Positions 54,747-64,000 of a stretch of 64,000 bases of DNA are shown here, in pieces. Position numbers and translations under genes: made by a program. The notes beneath the pieces were generated by a model. That model was not told the origin of the DNA, ran no database searches, and was given only the letters and a program-made list of their open reading frames with translations. Source of the DNA: Jannaschia seohaensis (lineage in GTDB: Bacteria > Pseudomonadota > Alphaproteobacteria > Rhodobacterales > Rhodobacteraceae); NCBI RefSeq assembly GCF_900116765.1, contig NZ_UETC01000001.1, positions 868,001 through 932,000 of the forward strand. The letters are read 5' to 3'. Every line of letters starts with the position of its first letter. Within the stretch, counting starts at the first letter, position 1.

Positions 54747-55709
54747 ATGACGCAATATCTCGATTTCGAAAAGCCGCTCTCTGAGATCGAGGGCAAGGCC
54801 GAGGAACTGCGTGCGATGGCGCGGGCCGACGCCAAGATGGATGTCCAGAAGGAGGCCGCCGCCCTCGACAAGAAGGCCAAGGACATCCTCGCCAACCTCT
54901 ACAAGTCTCTGACCCCCTGGCAAAAGGCCCAGGTCGCGCGGCATGCCGCGCGACCCCACTGCAAGGACTATATCGAGGCGCTCTTCACCGAGTACACGCC
55001 GCTCGCCGGGGACCGGAACTTTGCTGACGATCACGCGGTCATGGGCGGGCTCGCGCGGCTCGACGACCGCGCGGTCATGGTGATCGGCCACGAGAAGGGG
55101 AACGACACCCGCACCCGGATCGAACGCAATTTCGGCATGGCCCGGCCCGAGGGCTATCGCAAGGCGATCCGCCTCATGGAGATGGCCGACCGCTTCGGCC
55201 TGCCCGTGGTCACCCTGATCGACACGCCCGGCGCCTATCCCGGCAAGGGGGCGGAGGAGCGGGGGCAATCCGAGGCCATCGCACGCTCGACCCAGACCTG
55301 TTTGCGGCTGGGCGTGCCGCTCGTCTCGGTGGTGATCGGGGAGGGCGGCTCCGGCGGTGCCGTGGCCTTCGCCACCGCCAACCGCGTCGCCATGCTGGAG
55401 CATTCGATCTACTCGGTGATCTCGCCCGAAGGCTGTGCCTCGATCCTGTGGAAGGATTCCGACAAGATGCGCGAAGCCGCCGAGGCGCTGCGCCTTACGG
55501 CACAGGATCTCCATAAGCTGGGCGTGATCGACCGCATCGTGCCCGAGCCGATGGGTGGGGCCCATCGTGACCCCAAAGCGGCAATCTCTTCGGTCGGCGC
55601 CGCCCTGAAGGAAATGCTCGGCCAACTCGACGGTGCCGATCGCGAATCCCTCCGCGCCAACCGGCGGCGCAAGTTCCTCGACATGGGCACCAAGGGGCTC
55701 GCGGCCTGA
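54747..55709 (+). CDS. accA: Acetyl-CoA carboxylase carboxyltransferase alpha subunit
   Basis: Carries out the carboxyltransferase half of acetyl-CoA carboxylase with AccD, making malonyl-CoA for fatty acids. It has 320 residues, normal length. The start [18 protein letters not shown] and the crotonase-fold segments [41 protein letters not shown] and [15 protein letters not shown] are all typical. ATG start with GGGGAG upstream. Cytoplasmic. Confidence 0.96.
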   Translation: MTQYLDFEKPLSEIEGKAEELRAMARADAKMDVQKEAAALDKKAKDILANLYKSLTPWQKAQVARHAARPHCKDYIEALFTEYTPLAGDRNFADDHAVMGGLARLDDRAVMVIGHEKGNDTRTRIERNFGMARPEGYRKAIRLMEMADRFGLPVVTLIDTPGAYPGKGAEERGQSEAIARSTQTCLRLGVPLVSVVIGEGGSGGAVAFATANRVAMLEHSIYSVISPEGCASILWKDSDKMREAAEALRLTAQDLHKLGVIDRIVPEPMGGAHRDPKAAISSVGAALKEMLGQLDGADRESLRANRRRKFLDMGTKGLAA

Positions 55710-55712
55710 GGC

Positions 55713-55949
55713 TCAGCCCTCGCGCCGATAGATTCCTTCGGGCAGGTCCAGCGCCACCAGCAGGTCGCGCACCTGACCCATCGTTAGCGTCACCTGCACC
55801 GGCTCGCCTGTGCGCGGATCGGCCTGGGTCAGGGTGATGCATTCCTCGAAGGCGGAAACCGTCACGTCCTCGCCCGGCGGGGTGCCGTCTTCGCCCTCGT
55901 CCACCAGGGTGATGATGGTGGCGTCGAACTCGTGCTCGATGGTGAACAT
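55713..55949 (-). CDS. Conserved small protein, function unknown
   Basis: A 78-residue acidic soluble protein with no signal or membrane segment. The sequence is beta-rich (FTIEHEFDATIITLVDEG) with a helix toward the C-terminus (MGQVRDLLVALDLPEGIYRR). The ATG overlaps the stop of the DCC gene as TGATG, so the two are probably translated together. I do not recognise a family. Its end is 3 bp from the convergent accA stop. Confidence 0.72.
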   Translation of the reverse strand: MFTIEHEFDATIITLVDEGEDGTPPGEDVTVSAFEECITLTQADPRTGEPVQVTLTMGQVRDLLVALDLPEGIYRREG

Positions 55950-56332
55950 CAGCGGGCCCTCCCTGCGGTACGGCGCAGATGCATCCGGTAGAGCAGAGGC
56001 GCCAACACCCGATCATAGACCGCATCCGCGATCTGACGCACCCCCGGCGCGGCCGTCGCCCGAGTGAGCCAGGCCAGATGCGGCATCTGCCGCCAGAGCA
56101 CCCGAAACGCCGCCATCCCCGAGAGCACGCGCCCGTCATGCAACACATGCAGCCGACGCGCCGCCTGATCGGCATCCACGCCATAGGCGGTTAGGTCCGA
56201 CTGGTGCAGCGCGTCGAAGCGCAGCGGCAAGCCGTCGCGCGCGGCGCGGTCGCGGTAGTGGTCGATCTCGCGCGAACAGATCGGACACTCCGCGTTATAG
56301 AGGACGCGCATCTCGGTCTCGTGTCCTGACAT
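55949..56332 (-). CDS. DCC-family thiol-disulfide oxidoreductase (DUF393)
   Basis: A 127-residue thioredoxin-like protein. CPIC (Cys16-Cys19) near the N-terminus follows RVLYNAE, then DHYRDRAARDGLPLRFDALHQSD and a GMAAFRVLWRQMP helix, the DUF393 arrangement. A GGGAG ribosome site is upstream of the ATG chosen; a further ATG 9 codons upstream is less likely. Cytoplasmic. Substrate unknown. It is the first of a two-gene set with the small protein. Confidence 0.87.
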   Translation of the reverse strand: MSGHETEMRVLYNAECPICSREIDHYRDRAARDGLPLRFDALHQSDLTAYGVDADQAARRLHVLHDGRVLSGMAAFRVLWRQMPHLAWLTRATAAPGVRQIADAVYDRVLAPLLYRMHLRRTAGRAR

Positions 56333-56388
56333 CGGTCGTCTCCCGTCTATAGTCAGCATCAGAGGTATGAACCAAAGGGCCGAAGTCC

Positions 56389-57093
56389 ATGCGTCGAACG
56401 ATCCTCCCTCTCCTTGCCGCGCTCGCGATCGCAGGCTGCGTCCAGACGGCTCCGGCCCCCGGCCCGGCGCCTGCCGCGATACCCGTGGGCGACAGGGTGA
56501 CCCGGGAGACCGCCATCGCCAATTTCCGAGCCGCCGTCTCTCGGGTGGAACCCGTGGCCGAGCGTGTCTGCCGGGAGCAGGATCCGCGGCTCGATTGCGA
56601 CTACTTGATTCGGGTCGATCCCGACCCGCGCCAGCCTCCGAACGCGTTCCAGACCCGCAACCGCGCGGGACGGCCCGTGCTGGTCTTCACCCAAGGCCTG
56701 ATCGCGGATGCTCGCAACCAGGACGAGATCGCCTTCGTCATCGGCCATGAGGCGGCGCATCACATCGCGCTCCATATCGACCAGCGGATGCAGAGTGCGG
56801 CGGCGGGGCAGGTCCTTGGCGGCCTGCTTGGCGCGGCCATCGGTGCGGACGCCAATGCCGTCGATTCCTTCAGCCGCCTCGGCGCGTCGGTCGGCGCGCG
56901 CGTCTATTCCAAGGAGCAGGAGTTGGAGGCCGACGCGCTGGGGGCCGTCATCACGGCGCGAGCGGGCTATGACCCGGTGCGCGGTGCGGCCTATTTCCAG
57001 CGCTCCCCCGACCCCGGCAATCGCTTTCTGGGCAGCCACCCGGGCAATGCGCAGCGGATCGCCGTGGTCCGGCAGGTCGCGGCCGGGCTTTGA
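56389..57093 (+). CDS. M48-family lipoprotein metalloprotease
   Basis: A 234-residue Zn peptidase anchored as a lipoprotein. A signal with lipobox IAGC (Cys17) is followed by a Pro/Ala-rich linker, and HEAAH (His120, Glu121, His124) is the HEXXH zinc site. YSKEQELEADALGAV (near 175-189) provides the third ligand in EADALG. It resembles BepA/LoiP-type periplasmic proteases that act on outer-membrane proteins. Divergent from the DCC gene (56-bp gap). Confidence 0.92.
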   Translation: MRRTILPLLAALAIAGCVQTAPAPGPAPAAIPVGDRVTRETAIANFRAAVSRVEPVAERVCREQDPRLDCDYLIRVDPDPRQPPNAFQTRNRAGRPVLVFTQGLIADARNQDEIAFVIGHEAAHHIALHIDQRMQSAAAGQVLGGLLGAAIGADANAVDSFSRLGASVGARVYSKEQELEADALGAVITARAGYDPVRGAAYFQRSPDPGNRFLGSHPGNAQRIAVVRQVAAGL

Positions 57094-57151
57094 CGTTTCT
57101 TGAACCAGGGACGCAGGGCCGTGCGTTTCCCCCGCACCGATAGAGGACGCC

Positions 57152-57646
57152 ATGACCGACCGACGCAAGATCCTGGCCGGCACCGCCGCCTTCGCCGCGC
57201 TGGCGGCGCTAGGGGCCTGCCGCGACACGCGGACAGCCACCGCCGCGCCCGGTGGCTTTCCGATCGAGCTGTCGCCCGAGGAATGGCGCGCGCGCCTGAC
57301 CGAGGCGGAATTCGCCGTTCTCCGTCAGGAGCAGACCGAGCCGCCCTTCTCCAGCCCGCTCAACGAGAACCGGGCCGTCGGCACCTATGTCTGCGTCGGC
57401 TGCGCGAACCCAGTCTATGCCTCCGACACCAAGTATGACAGCGGCACGGGATGGCCCAGCTTCTGGCAGCCGATCTCCTCCCAGGCGGTGGGGACCAAGC
57501 CCGATTACAAGCTGATCCTGCCCCGCACCGAGGTCCATTGCGCGCGCTGCGGAGGCCATCTGGGCCATGTCTTCGACGATGGCCCGCCGCCGACCGGCAA
57601 GCGGCATTGCATCAATGGAATCGCGCTGGACTTCGTCGCCGCCTGA
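57152..57646 (+). CDS. msrB: Exported methionine-R-sulfoxide reductase MsrB
   Basis: Reduces R-methionine sulfoxide in exported proteins. A 164-residue precursor with an N-terminal signal whose lipobox-like LGAC (Cys23) implies a lipoprotein. Zinc cysteines are CVGC (81, 84) and CARC (130, 133); the catalytic Cys153 sits in RHCINGIALDF. DSGTGWPSFWQPI is the substrate loop. It follows the M48 protease by 58 bp on the same strand, which may form a periplasmic quality-control pair. Confidence 0.94.
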   Translation: MTDRRKILAGTAAFAALAALGACRDTRTATAAPGGFPIELSPEEWRARLTEAEFAVLRQEQTEPPFSSPLNENRAVGTYVCVGCANPVYASDTKYDSGTGWPSFWQPISSQAVGTKPDYKLILPRTEVHCARCGGHLGHVFDDGPPPTGKRHCINGIALDFVAA

Positions 57647-57701
57647 GCGCGCGAACGAAGACGTGACTGGCCCGCGCCGCCACCGCGGCTAGGCTCTGGG
57701 C

Positions 57702-58460
57702 ATGCGTGTTCTCGTGCTTCTTCTCCTTCTCGGCGCTCCGGCGGCCGCGTGCACCGGGGCCGTGGAGTGCGCTCTGGGCGACCGCGCCTATCATGTCCGC
57801 GAACCGGAGGGCTGGGACGGGAGAGCGCCGCTGCCTGTCATGCTGCATTTCCACGGCTGGGGGCGGCAGGGCGAAACGATCATGGGTCATGGCCGCATCG
57901 CGGGCGCCACGGTGCCGCGTGGCGTCCTTCTGGTGGCGCCGGACGGGCTGGGCCGGAGCTGGGCTTTCCGGCGGCCCGGGTCGCGTGACACGCCCTTCGC
58001 CCGCGCCGTGCTGGAGGACGTCGCCGCGCGCTATCCCCTCGACGGGCGGCTAATCGTGTCGGGCTATAGCTGGGGCGCGCTGATGGCCGCGCGCTTTGTC
58101 TGCGAGGGCGGTCACAGGGTCGACGCGCTACTGCTGGTCGCGGGCGCGTTTCCGCCGGGAACGGCCTGTGCGGGTCGACCGTGGCGCGTGGCCCATGTCC
58201 ATGGCACCACCGACACCGTGCTCGACTTCCCCACCGGACCCGACGGCGACATCACTTATGCTGTCGCACTCTGGCGGGACGCGTTGGGATGTGCGGGGCA
58301 CGCCGACCGGCGCTACGACTGGCAGGCGGTGAGTTGGCTGACCCATGACCGCCACGAATGGGACTGCGCGGAGGGCGCCGTCTCGCTGGATGTGCACCCC
58401 GCCAGCCACGTTATTCCACGCGGCTGGTTTGCGCGGGTCTTGGACGAAATCCTCCATTGA
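57702..58460 (+). CDS. Secreted esterase of the PHB-depolymerase/LpqC family
   Basis: Alpha/beta-hydrolase of 252 residues with a signal peptide (1-16, ending APAAA-C). LHFHGWGRQGETIMGHG (48-64) carries the oxyanion loop, and GYSWGALMAA (121-130) holds the catalytic Ser123. An Asp near HGTTDTVLDF and a His near the C-terminus (HPASHVIP) complete the triad. Several cysteines suggest disulfides in the periplasm. Related enzymes cleave polyesters or feruloyl esters; the substrate is unknown. Confidence 0.85.
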   Translation: MRVLVLLLLLGAPAAACTGAVECALGDRAYHVREPEGWDGRAPLPVMLHFHGWGRQGETIMGHGRIAGATVPRGVLLVAPDGLGRSWAFRRPGSRDTPFARAVLEDVAARYPLDGRLIVSGYSWGALMAARFVCEGGHRVDALLLVAGAFPPGTACAGRPWRVAHVHGTTDTVLDFPTGPDGDITYAVALWRDALGCAGHADRRYDWQAVSWLTHDRHEWDCAEGAVSLDVHPASHVIPRGWFARVLDEILH

Positions 58461-58461
58461 G

Positions 58462-58475
58462 TTGCGCTGGATCAA
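58462..58475. promoter_or_regulatory. Imperfect FNR box upstream of the DUF6455-like gene
   Basis: TTGCGCTGGATCAA has a perfect right half (ATCAA) and a left half with two mismatches. It is 56 bp before the downstream ATG, a spacing like that at ccoN. Possible FnrL control only. Confidence 0.35.
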
Positions 58476-58531
58476 GGCGTGCGCCTTCCCGTTGCGGCAG
58501 TTTGCGGCCCTGAACACGGAGGACTTGCACG

Positions 58532-58801
58532 ATGAGCCGACCCCACCCCATGGGCGACACCCGCACGCATCTGATGCTGTTCCGCACGATGGCGGCGCAG
58601 ACCGGCGCCGACACTCTGCGCGCGTTCGAGGAGGGAACCCTGGACGCAGACGGCTGGGTCGACGCGGTCGAGCGCTGCCGTGACTGCCGCTGGGTCGAGG
58701 GCTGCCAGCGCTTTCTCGCGCGCCCGGCCGAGGGCCGGAAGGCCGTGCCGCAGGACTGCGCCAATGCCGACCTGCTGCGGGAGATCGTGCTGCCGGGCTG
58801 A
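58532..58801 (+). CDS. Small Cys-containing protein, DUF6455-like
   Basis: An 89-residue soluble protein with four cysteines: VERCRDCRWVEGCQRFL (Cys49, 52, 58) and DCANADLL (Cys75). The fold appears helical. It resembles the Rhodobacteraceae DUF6455 group, which has no known function; the cysteines could bind metal. GGAGG lies upstream of the ATG, and a weak FNR-like site 56 bp away. Confidence 0.75.
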   Translation: MSRPHPMGDTRTHLMLFRTMAAQTGADTLRAFEEGTLDADGWVDAVERCRDCRWVEGCQRFLARPAEGRKAVPQDCANADLLREIVLPG

Positions 58802-58809
58802 GGCGCGGC

Positions 58810-59088
58810 TCAGCCGAGCCGGTCGGCCAGGCGGTCTTCGTCCCCCATGGCGGCCAGCTTCACCTCGCGCAGGAAGCTGATGGTCGGCTTGGCGGCGAAC
58901 AGGACCGATCCGATCACGAAGAGCGTGATCGCCGTCGTCTCGACCGTCCTCCAGTAGAACAGGACCGAGCCGGCCAGAAAGCAGAGCGCGGCGCCGAAGT
59001 CGATGGCGGTGTAGAGCAGCTCGCAGGCGGCGTAGAACGCCTTGCTGTTTTCGTTGGTCTGGCGGTTTTCGTGGCGGAACAGGCCCAT
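58810..59088 (-). CDS. YrhK-like membrane protein
   Basis: A 92-residue protein with two membrane helices (about 28-50 and 52-70) in the YrhK domain arrangement, FYAACELLYTAIDFGAALCFLAGSVLFYW. A charged start and tail lie in the cytoplasm. Function unknown in general. ATG at 59088; downstream of rimO on the same strand by 53 bp, convergent with the DUF6455-like gene (8 bp). Confidence 0.8.
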   Translation of the reverse strand: MGLFRHENRQTNENSKAFYAACELLYTAIDFGAALCFLAGSVLFYWRTVETTAITLFVIGSVLFAAKPTISFLREVKLAAMGDEDRLADRLG

Positions 59089-59141
59089 CCCGGTCTCCCT
59101 CGGCAACGTGTCGGTCGCAGCGGAAACGGTGAGACCCTCTT

Positions 59142-60515
59142 TCAGGTTTCGACCCGCTGCCCCCACAGATCGTATTCCGACGCCTCGTCCACCTCGACGG
59201 TCAGGATGTCGCCGGGCGCAAGCCCCTCGAATCCTTCGTCGATGAAGAGATTGCCGTCGATCTCCGGGGCGTCCGCCTTGGTGCGGCAGGTCGCGCCGTC
59301 GGGGTCGACCGAATCCACGATGACCTGCTGGCGCGTGCCGACTTTGGCTTCCAGCTTCGCGGCCGAGATCGCCTGCGCCTTTTCCATGAAGCGGGCGTGG
59401 CGCTCGGCCTTGACCTCGTCGGGGACGTGGTCGGGCAGGGCGTTGGACCGGGCACCGGCGACGTTCTCGTATTGAAACGCCCCGACCCGGTCGAGCTGCG
59501 CCTCGTCGAGCCAGTCGAGCAGGGTCTGGAACTCCGCTTCGGTCTCGCCCGGATAGCCGACGATGAAGGTGGAGCGCAGCGCGATCTCGGGGCAGATGGC
59601 GCGCCATTCGGCGATCCGGTCCAGCGTCTTTTCGGCGGCGGCGGGGCGGGCCATGCGGCGCAGCGTATCCGGGTGGGCGTGCTGGAAGGGCACGTCCAGA
59701 TAGGGCAGCACCAGCCCCTCCGCCATGAGCGGCACCAGATCGCGCACGAAGGGGTAGGGATAGACGTAGTGGAGCCGGACCCAGGCGCCGAGGCCGCCCA
59801 GATCGCGGGCAAGTTCCACGATCTCCTGCCCCGCCTGCTTTGAGCGGTCCTTCCAGTCGGTCCCGTAGGCGGAGGTGTCCTGGCTGATGACCAGCAGTTC
59901 CTTCACCCCCGCCTCGACCAGCTTTTCGGCCTCGCGCAGCACGGCGCGGGCGGGCCGCGAGACCAGTTTGCCGCGCATGTCGGGGATGATGCAGAACTTG
60001 CACTTGTGGTTACAGCCTTCGGCGATCTTCAGATAGCTGAAGTGACGCGGCGTGAGGCTGACCCCGCTGGCCGGCAGCAGATCGACGAACGGGTCGGGGC
60101 TGGGCGGCACGGCGGCGTGAACCGCGTCCAGCACCTGCTCGTATTGATGGGGGCCGGTCACGGCCAGCACCTTGGGGTGCGCGCCGGTGATGTAGTCGGG
60201 CTCAGCCCCCAGGCAGCCGGTGACGATGACGCGTCCGTTCTCGCGCAGCGCCTCGCCGATGGCGTCCAGGCTCTCGGCCTTCGCGCTGTCGAGGAACCCG
60301 CAGGTGTTCACGATCACCGCTTCGGCGCCCTGGTAGTCGGGCGAGATGGCATAGCCCTCGGCGCGGAGCCGGGTCAGGATGCGCTCGCTGTCGACCAGCG
60401 CCTTGGGACAGCCCAGAGAGACCATGCCGATCCGGGGTTGGCCGGGCCGGGCGTCGGTGGGCAGCGTGGCGCGGGGCGCGAGGTCCGGGCGCAGGTCGGG
60501 CGGGTTCTGAGACAT
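59142..60515 (-). CDS. rimO: Ribosomal protein S12 methylthiotransferase RimO
   Basis: Radical-SAM enzyme adding a methylthio group to Asp88/89 of ribosomal protein S12. It has 457 residues. The N-terminal MTTase domain has cluster cysteines 36, 72 and 101 ([31 protein letters not shown]). The radical-SAM motif C-x3-C-x2-C is at 168, 172 and 175 ([10 protein letters not shown]); a TRAM domain is at the C-terminus. ATG at 60515 chosen, since upstream residues lack family similarity. Divergent from the AsmA gene. Confidence 0.95.
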   Translation of the reverse strand: MSQNPPDLRPDLAPRATLPTDARPGQPRIGMVSLGCPKALVDSERILTRLRAEGYAISPDYQGAEAVIVNTCGFLDSAKAESLDAIGEALRENGRVIVTGCLGAEPDYITGAHPKVLAVTGPHQYEQVLDAVHAAVPPSPDPFVDLLPASGVSLTPRHFSYLKIAEGCNHKCKFCIIPDMRGKLVSRPARAVLREAEKLVEAGVKELLVISQDTSAYGTDWKDRSKQAGQEIVELARDLGGLGAWVRLHYVYPYPFVRDLVPLMAEGLVLPYLDVPFQHAHPDTLRRMARPAAAEKTLDRIAEWRAICPEIALRSTFIVGYPGETEAEFQTLLDWLDEAQLDRVGAFQYENVAGARSNALPDHVPDEVKAERHARFMEKAQAISAAKLEAKVGTRQQVIVDSVDPDGATCRTKADAPEIDGNLFIDEGFEGLAPGDILTVEVDEASEYDLWGQRVET

Positions 60516-60616
60516 GGGGGCCACATAGGCCGGAGGGAAAGCGACGGGAACCCCTTGCAGCGCGGCCAACTGGCGATACCGTGATTCGAAAAGGTCCATT
60601 GAGAGAGGCCGAGCAG

Positions 60617-62614
60617 ATGAAATGGCTCTTCCGCGTCGTCCTGACGCTCGCGGCGCTGGTTGGCATGGCCGTCCTGGCGCTCCTGTTCGTGCCTGCCGAT
60701 CCGGTGGTGCGCCTCGCCGCCGAACGGATCCAGCAACAGACCGGCCGGATGCTCTCGGTCGAGGGGTCCGTGCGGGCGACGCTCTGGCCGCGGCTGGGCG
60801 TACGCGCCGAGGGGATCGCGCTGTCGAATGCCGATTGGGCCGGGGCCGAGCCGATGATGACCGCGCGGGCGCTGGAGATCGGCTTGGACCCCATGGCGCT
60901 GATCCGCGGCGCGCTCGCCATCGAAACGCTGGAGGTGGAGGGCGCCGTTCTGGACCTCGTCCGCCGCGGCGATGGCGTTGGCAACTGGGCGTTGCCGGGC
61001 CAGGGATCGACGGGGCGCGTGACGACGGGCGAGACGCCTTCGCGGGACATCCGCGTGGCGCGCGCCGCTCTGACGGATGCGCGGATTGCCTTCCGCGACC
61101 TCGGGAGCGGTCAGGACTGGTTGCTGGAGGCCGTGGACCTGGCCGCGTCCCTGCCGGGGCTGGACGGGCCGCTGGGCCTGACGGGCTCGGCGCTGATGAA
61201 CGGGGTGGCGTTCTCCGTCGAAGGCCGCGTGGACGGGCCGGTGGCCCTGGCAGAGGGTGCGCTGACGCCGGTGCGGCTGGCGTTGCGCTCTGGCGGGTCG
61301 GAGGTGGTGCTGGAGGGTCGGGCGGACCTGGACCCGGTCTCCTTCGAAGGACGGCTGCGCGTGGCCAGCGACGACCGCCTCGCCCTGCTGCGGGCTGTGG
61401 GGGGCACGCCGCCGGACCTGCCCAAAGGGCTGGGCCGCGACCGTCTGGCCGCCCTGTCGGAAGTGACCCTCGCTCCGGAGGGCAGCCTGCATCTGCGCGG
61501 GCTGGACCTGACGCTGGACGGCAATGCTCTGTCGGGTGGGCTCGACCTAGTGCCGGGGGAGGAACGCCCGCGCGTGACCGCCACGCTACAGGCCGACGCG
61601 CTGGACCTGACGGCGCTCAGCCGCGAGGGGCAGGGCGGCGAGAGCGCCCTCGTGACCGAGACTGGGTGGGGCCGCGAGACCATCGACGTCTCGGCGCTGT
61701 TCGCGGTCGATGGCGATCTGACCTTCACCTCCGGCCCAGTCACGCTGGGTGATGCGACCCTGGATGCGGTGGCGCTGTCGGCGACGCTGGACCGTGGCCG
61801 CGCCGTCGCCAGCTTCCGCCCGATCCTGGCCTATGGCGGCGAGATCACCGGTGAGTGGGTCGTCAATGGGCGGGGCGGTTTGTCGACGCGGGCCGTGCTG
61901 GACCTGACCGGCTTGCAGATGCAGCCGTTCCTAACCGAGTTCGCCGATTTCGACCGGCTGGTCGGCGAGGCCAACCTGTCGGTCAACCTGTTGGGGGTGG
62001 GCGATACCGCGCAGGCGCTGATGGACAGTCTCGACGGAGAGCTGGCCTTCCGCGTCGGGCGCGGCGAGATTCTGGGCCTCGATTTGGCCGGCATGATCCG
62101 CACGCTGGACCTGAATTATCGTGGAGAGGGCCAGAAGACGGTCTTCGATGGGATCTCCGGCAGCTTCGCGGTGACCGATGGCGTGATGCGGGGCGAGGAC
62201 CTGGCCTTCGACGCGCCGCTGCTCGCGGCGACGGGGGCGGGCGAGGTGGATCTCGCCGCGCAAAACCTCGACTATCGGCTGATGGCGACGCTGCGCCGCA
62301 ACGCCGAGAGCGCGGGCGTCACGGTCCCGGTTCTGTTCCAGGGCCCCTGGTCCGACCTCTCGATCCGGCCCGATCTGGAATGGCTGGCCCGGCGCGAGCT
62401 GGAGGCCCGCGCCCGCGAAGAAGCCGCCAAGATCGAGGCCCGCGTCCGCGCCGAGGCCGAAGAGGCCGCCCGCCGCGCCGAACAGGCCGCGCGCGAGCGG
62501 CTGGCCGCCGAGCTGGAGGTCGATGTCGAGTCGCTGGGCTCGCGCGAGGCGATCGAGGCGGCGATCCGCGACCGGGTGGGAACGCAGTTGCTCGACGCGC
62601 TGCGGAGCCGGTAG
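60617..62614 (+). CDS. AsmA-family protein
   Basis: A 665-residue membrane-anchored protein. One N-terminal helix (about 5-24) precedes a large periplasmic domain with many beta-repeats ([35 protein letters not shown] and so on) and the AsmA C-terminal pattern [27 protein letters not shown] charged helical tail (595-640) ends it. AsmA-like proteins are implicated in phospholipid transport to the outer membrane. It lies just upstream of psd and pssA, which fits a lipid role. ATG chosen with GAGAGAGG upstream. Confidence 0.88.
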   Translation: MKWLFRVVLTLAALVGMAVLALLFVPADPVVRLAAERIQQQTGRMLSVEGSVRATLWPRLGVRAEGIALSNADWAGAEPMMTARALEIGLDPMALIRGALAIETLEVEGAVLDLVRRGDGVGNWALPGQGSTGRVTTGETPSRDIRVARAALTDARIAFRDLGSGQDWLLEAVDLAASLPGLDGPLGLTGSALMNGVAFSVEGRVDGPVALAEGALTPVRLALRSGGSEVVLEGRADLDPVSFEGRLRVASDDRLALLRAVGGTPPDLPKGLGRDRLAALSEVTLAPEGSLHLRGLDLTLDGNALSGGLDLVPGEERPRVTATLQADALDLTALSREGQGGESALVTETGWGRETIDVSALFAVDGDLTFTSGPVTLGDATLDAVALSATLDRGRAVASFRPILAYGGEITGEWVVNGRGGLSTRAVLDLTGLQMQPFLTEFADFDRLVGEANLSVNLLGVGDTAQALMDSLDGELAFRVGRGEILGLDLAGMIRTLDLNYRGEGQKTVFDGISGSFAVTDGVMRGEDLAFDAPLLAATGAGEVDLAAQNLDYRLMATLRRNAESAGVTVPVLFQGPWSDLSIRPDLEWLARRELEARAREEAAKIEARVRAEAEEAARRAEQAARERLAAELEVDVESLGSREAIEAAIRDRVGTQLLDALRSR

Positions 62615-62692
62615 GGGGCGTCGCCCGGCCCCCGCTGGACCCTCAGCGCCCCACGCGTTATCTGCGCGTTAACCCGGACCGGAGCGCAGAGC

Positions 62693-63388
62693 ATGGGCGT
62701 CAGCCTGAAAGATACCGTTATCAAGCCCCTCCATCCCGAGGGCCCCAAGTTCATCGCCATCTTCGCCATCGCGTCGGTGATCGGCGGCATCCTGTGGGAT
62801 CCGCTGGGGGTGATCGGGCTCGCGCTGACCGTCTGGTGCTACTATTTCTTCCGCGATCCGAACCGGGTCGTACCGATGGAGCCGGGACAGGTCGTCTCTC
62901 CGGCAGATGGTCTCGTATCGCTGATCGAGCCGGCCGTTCCCCCGGCCGAACTGGGCCTGGGCCCCGACCCGCTGATGCGCGTCTCGGTCTTCATGTCGGT
63001 CTTCGATTGCCACGTGAACCGCGCCCCCGTGGCGGGTGAGGTCACGGCCATCGCCTACCGGCCCGGCAAGTTCCTCTCCGCCGAGCTCGACAAGGCCTCC
63101 GAGGAGAACGAGCGCAACGGACTCGTGCTGACGATGGAGGACGGCACCCGGCTGGGCGTCGTGCAGATCGCGGGGCTGGTGGCGCGGCGCATCCTTTGCG
63201 AGGTGGACGAGGGCGCGCGGCTCGGGCGGGGGGAGCGCTTCGGCATCATCCGCTTCGGCTCGCGCCTCGACATCTACCTGCCCGACGGCACCGCGCCGAA
63301 AGTCGCGGTCGGACAGAAGATGACCTCCGGCGAATCCGTCATCGCCGTGCTGGGCGATCCGACCCCCGCCACCGCGCGGGAGGTCTGA
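62693..63388 (+). CDS. psd: Phosphatidylserine decarboxylase proenzyme
   Basis: Makes phosphatidylethanolamine from phosphatidylserine at the inner membrane. It has 231 residues, the short PSD class. An N-terminal helix (20-52) is followed by [26 protein letters not shown] with the active His, and the autocleavage site FGS (Gly189-Ser190) in RFGSRLD, which gives the pyruvoyl group. ATG at 62693; a near-CtrA sequence (TTAT-N7-TTAACC) lies just upstream. pssA follows immediately. Confidence 0.95.
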   Translation: MGVSLKDTVIKPLHPEGPKFIAIFAIASVIGGILWDPLGVIGLALTVWCYYFFRDPNRVVPMEPGQVVSPADGLVSLIEPAVPPAELGLGPDPLMRVSVFMSVFDCHVNRAPVAGEVTAIAYRPGKFLSAELDKASEENERNGLVLTMEDGTRLGVVQIAGLVARRILCEVDEGARLGRGERFGIIRFGSRLDIYLPDGTAPKVAVGQKMTSGESVIAVLGDPTPATAREV

Positions 63389-64000
63389 TTTGGCCGAGGA
63401 GAGAGGCGAAACGGGCCGCGCCATCGGCGTGATCGCTCTGATCCCCAATCTCGTGACGATCCTGGGCCTGTGCTTCGGCCTCACCGCGATCCGTTTCGCG
63501 GTCGATGACCGATACGATATTGCGGCGAGCCTCCTCATCATGGCCGCGCTGATCGACGGGATCGATGGCCTTCTGGCGCGCAAGCTCAATGCGGCCTCTC
63601 CCTTCGGCGCGGAGCTCGACAGCCTGTCGGATTTCGTCTGCTTCGGCGTGGCGCCGGCGCTGATGGTCTATCATTTCGGCCTCAAGGACGTGCTGAACCT
63701 GGGCTGGATCGCGGCGCTGACCTTTGCGATCTGCTGCTGTCTGCGGCTCGCCCGGTTCAATGTGGCGACCAAGGGGGAGACCAAGGACTCGCGCTTCTTC
63801 ACCGGGGTTCCGGCCCCTGCGGGCGCCATGCTGGGGCTGTTTCCGGTGACGCTCTACCTCGCGGGCTTCGTGGACCTGCGGGACTGGCAGTGGATCGTCG
63901 CCATCTGGATGTTCGCCGTGGGGGGGCTGATGATCGCGCGCTTCCCGACGATTTCGCTCAAGGCGATGCGGGTCAGCCGGGAGAACGCGATCTACGTGCT
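63389..64000 (+). CDS. pssA: CDP-diacylglycerol-serine O-phosphatidyltransferase PssA (partial)
   Basis: Joins CDP-diacylglycerol and serine to phosphatidylserine, supplying psd. About 204 residues are visible; the gene runs off the window. The CDP-AP motif D-x2-DG-x2-AR-x8-G-x3-D-x3-D reads DGIDGLLARKLNAAS and onward at about residues 51-75. Several membrane helices surround it, with LALRLARFN-type CCLRLARFN near 116. The start is probably the TTG that follows the psd stop directly, with GGAGG just upstream. Forms psd-pssA with the AsmA gene ahead. Confidence 0.9.

Noticed and set aside
55949-56359. Start of the DCC-family gene at 56359
   Set aside because: The ATG at 56332 has a better ribosome site (GGGAG) and gives the normal length for DUF393; the upstream start remains possible.

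Overview
The window is high-GC chromosomal DNA of an alphaproteobacterium, most likely a member of the Rhodobacteraceae (Roseobacter/Rhodobacter group). This rests on the gene families and their arrangement: a complete ccoNOQP-ccoGHIS cluster beside an FnrL-type regulator, a smoEFGK-smoS-mtlK polyol operon, an Mcl1-type malyl-CoA lyase, CobW/CobN/CobO aerobic cobalamin genes with a B12 riboswitch, and perfect TTAA-N7-TTAAC CtrA-type boxes. The taxon is inferred from protein families only. No rRNA, tRNA, CRISPR array, IS element or prophage was seen.

Layout. 1-7.9 kb: aerobic cobalamin locus (cobO partial, cobN, cobW, B12 riboswitch) mixed with a thioesterase, a small lipoprotein, psuG and a GNAT gene. 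8.1-10.5 kb: a decayed catabolic cluster, with a winged-helix regulator and hyuA/hyuB hydantoinase remnants broken by several frameshifts and deletions. 10.5-18.8 kb: eight co-directional, mostly overlapping genes combining a CDP-alcohol phosphatidyltransferase, a membrane sulfatase-fold enzyme, a flippase-like membrane protein, a NitT/TauT-type ABC transporter with a fused double permease, a GT4 glycosyltransferase and an FkbM methyltransferase. This is the best candidate for an undescribed pathway. 18.9-24.5 kb: cytochrome b561, an endonuclease/exonuclease/phosphatase protein, SMC and a transglutaminase-like protein.

25-32.7 kb: polyol uptake and oxidation operon (smoEFGK, smoS, mtlK) with its LacI-type regulator; palindromes resembling LacI-family operators lie upstream of both. 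32.8-41.8 kb: cbb3 oxidase structural genes (ccoNOQP), assembly genes (ccoGHIS) and fnrL, with FNR boxes upstream of ccoN, ccoG and fnrL. A 32-residue cysteine-rich ORF is wedged between ccoQ and ccoP. 41.9-44.1 kb: second cobalamin locus (cbiB/cobD, cobC, DUF1636 protein). 44.3-47.2 kb: a receiver-like protein behind a CtrA-type box, a glutathionyl-hydroquinone reductase-like protein, and an MFS gene broken by a 10-bp duplication.

47.3-64 kb: mostly housekeeping genes, including greA, a HAD-like protein lacking its usual N-terminal catalytic motif, argH with a coupled mini-lipoprotein, a TlpA-like thioredoxin, mcl1, a LytS-5TM protein with a degenerate GGDEF-like tail, accA, a DCC-type protein, an M48 lipoprotein protease, exported MsrB, a secreted esterase, rimO, an AsmA-like protein and the phospholipid genes psd-pssA (pssA runs off the end). 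Many gene pairs overlap by 1-4 bases (ATGA, GTGA, TGATG), so translational coupling is pervasive.
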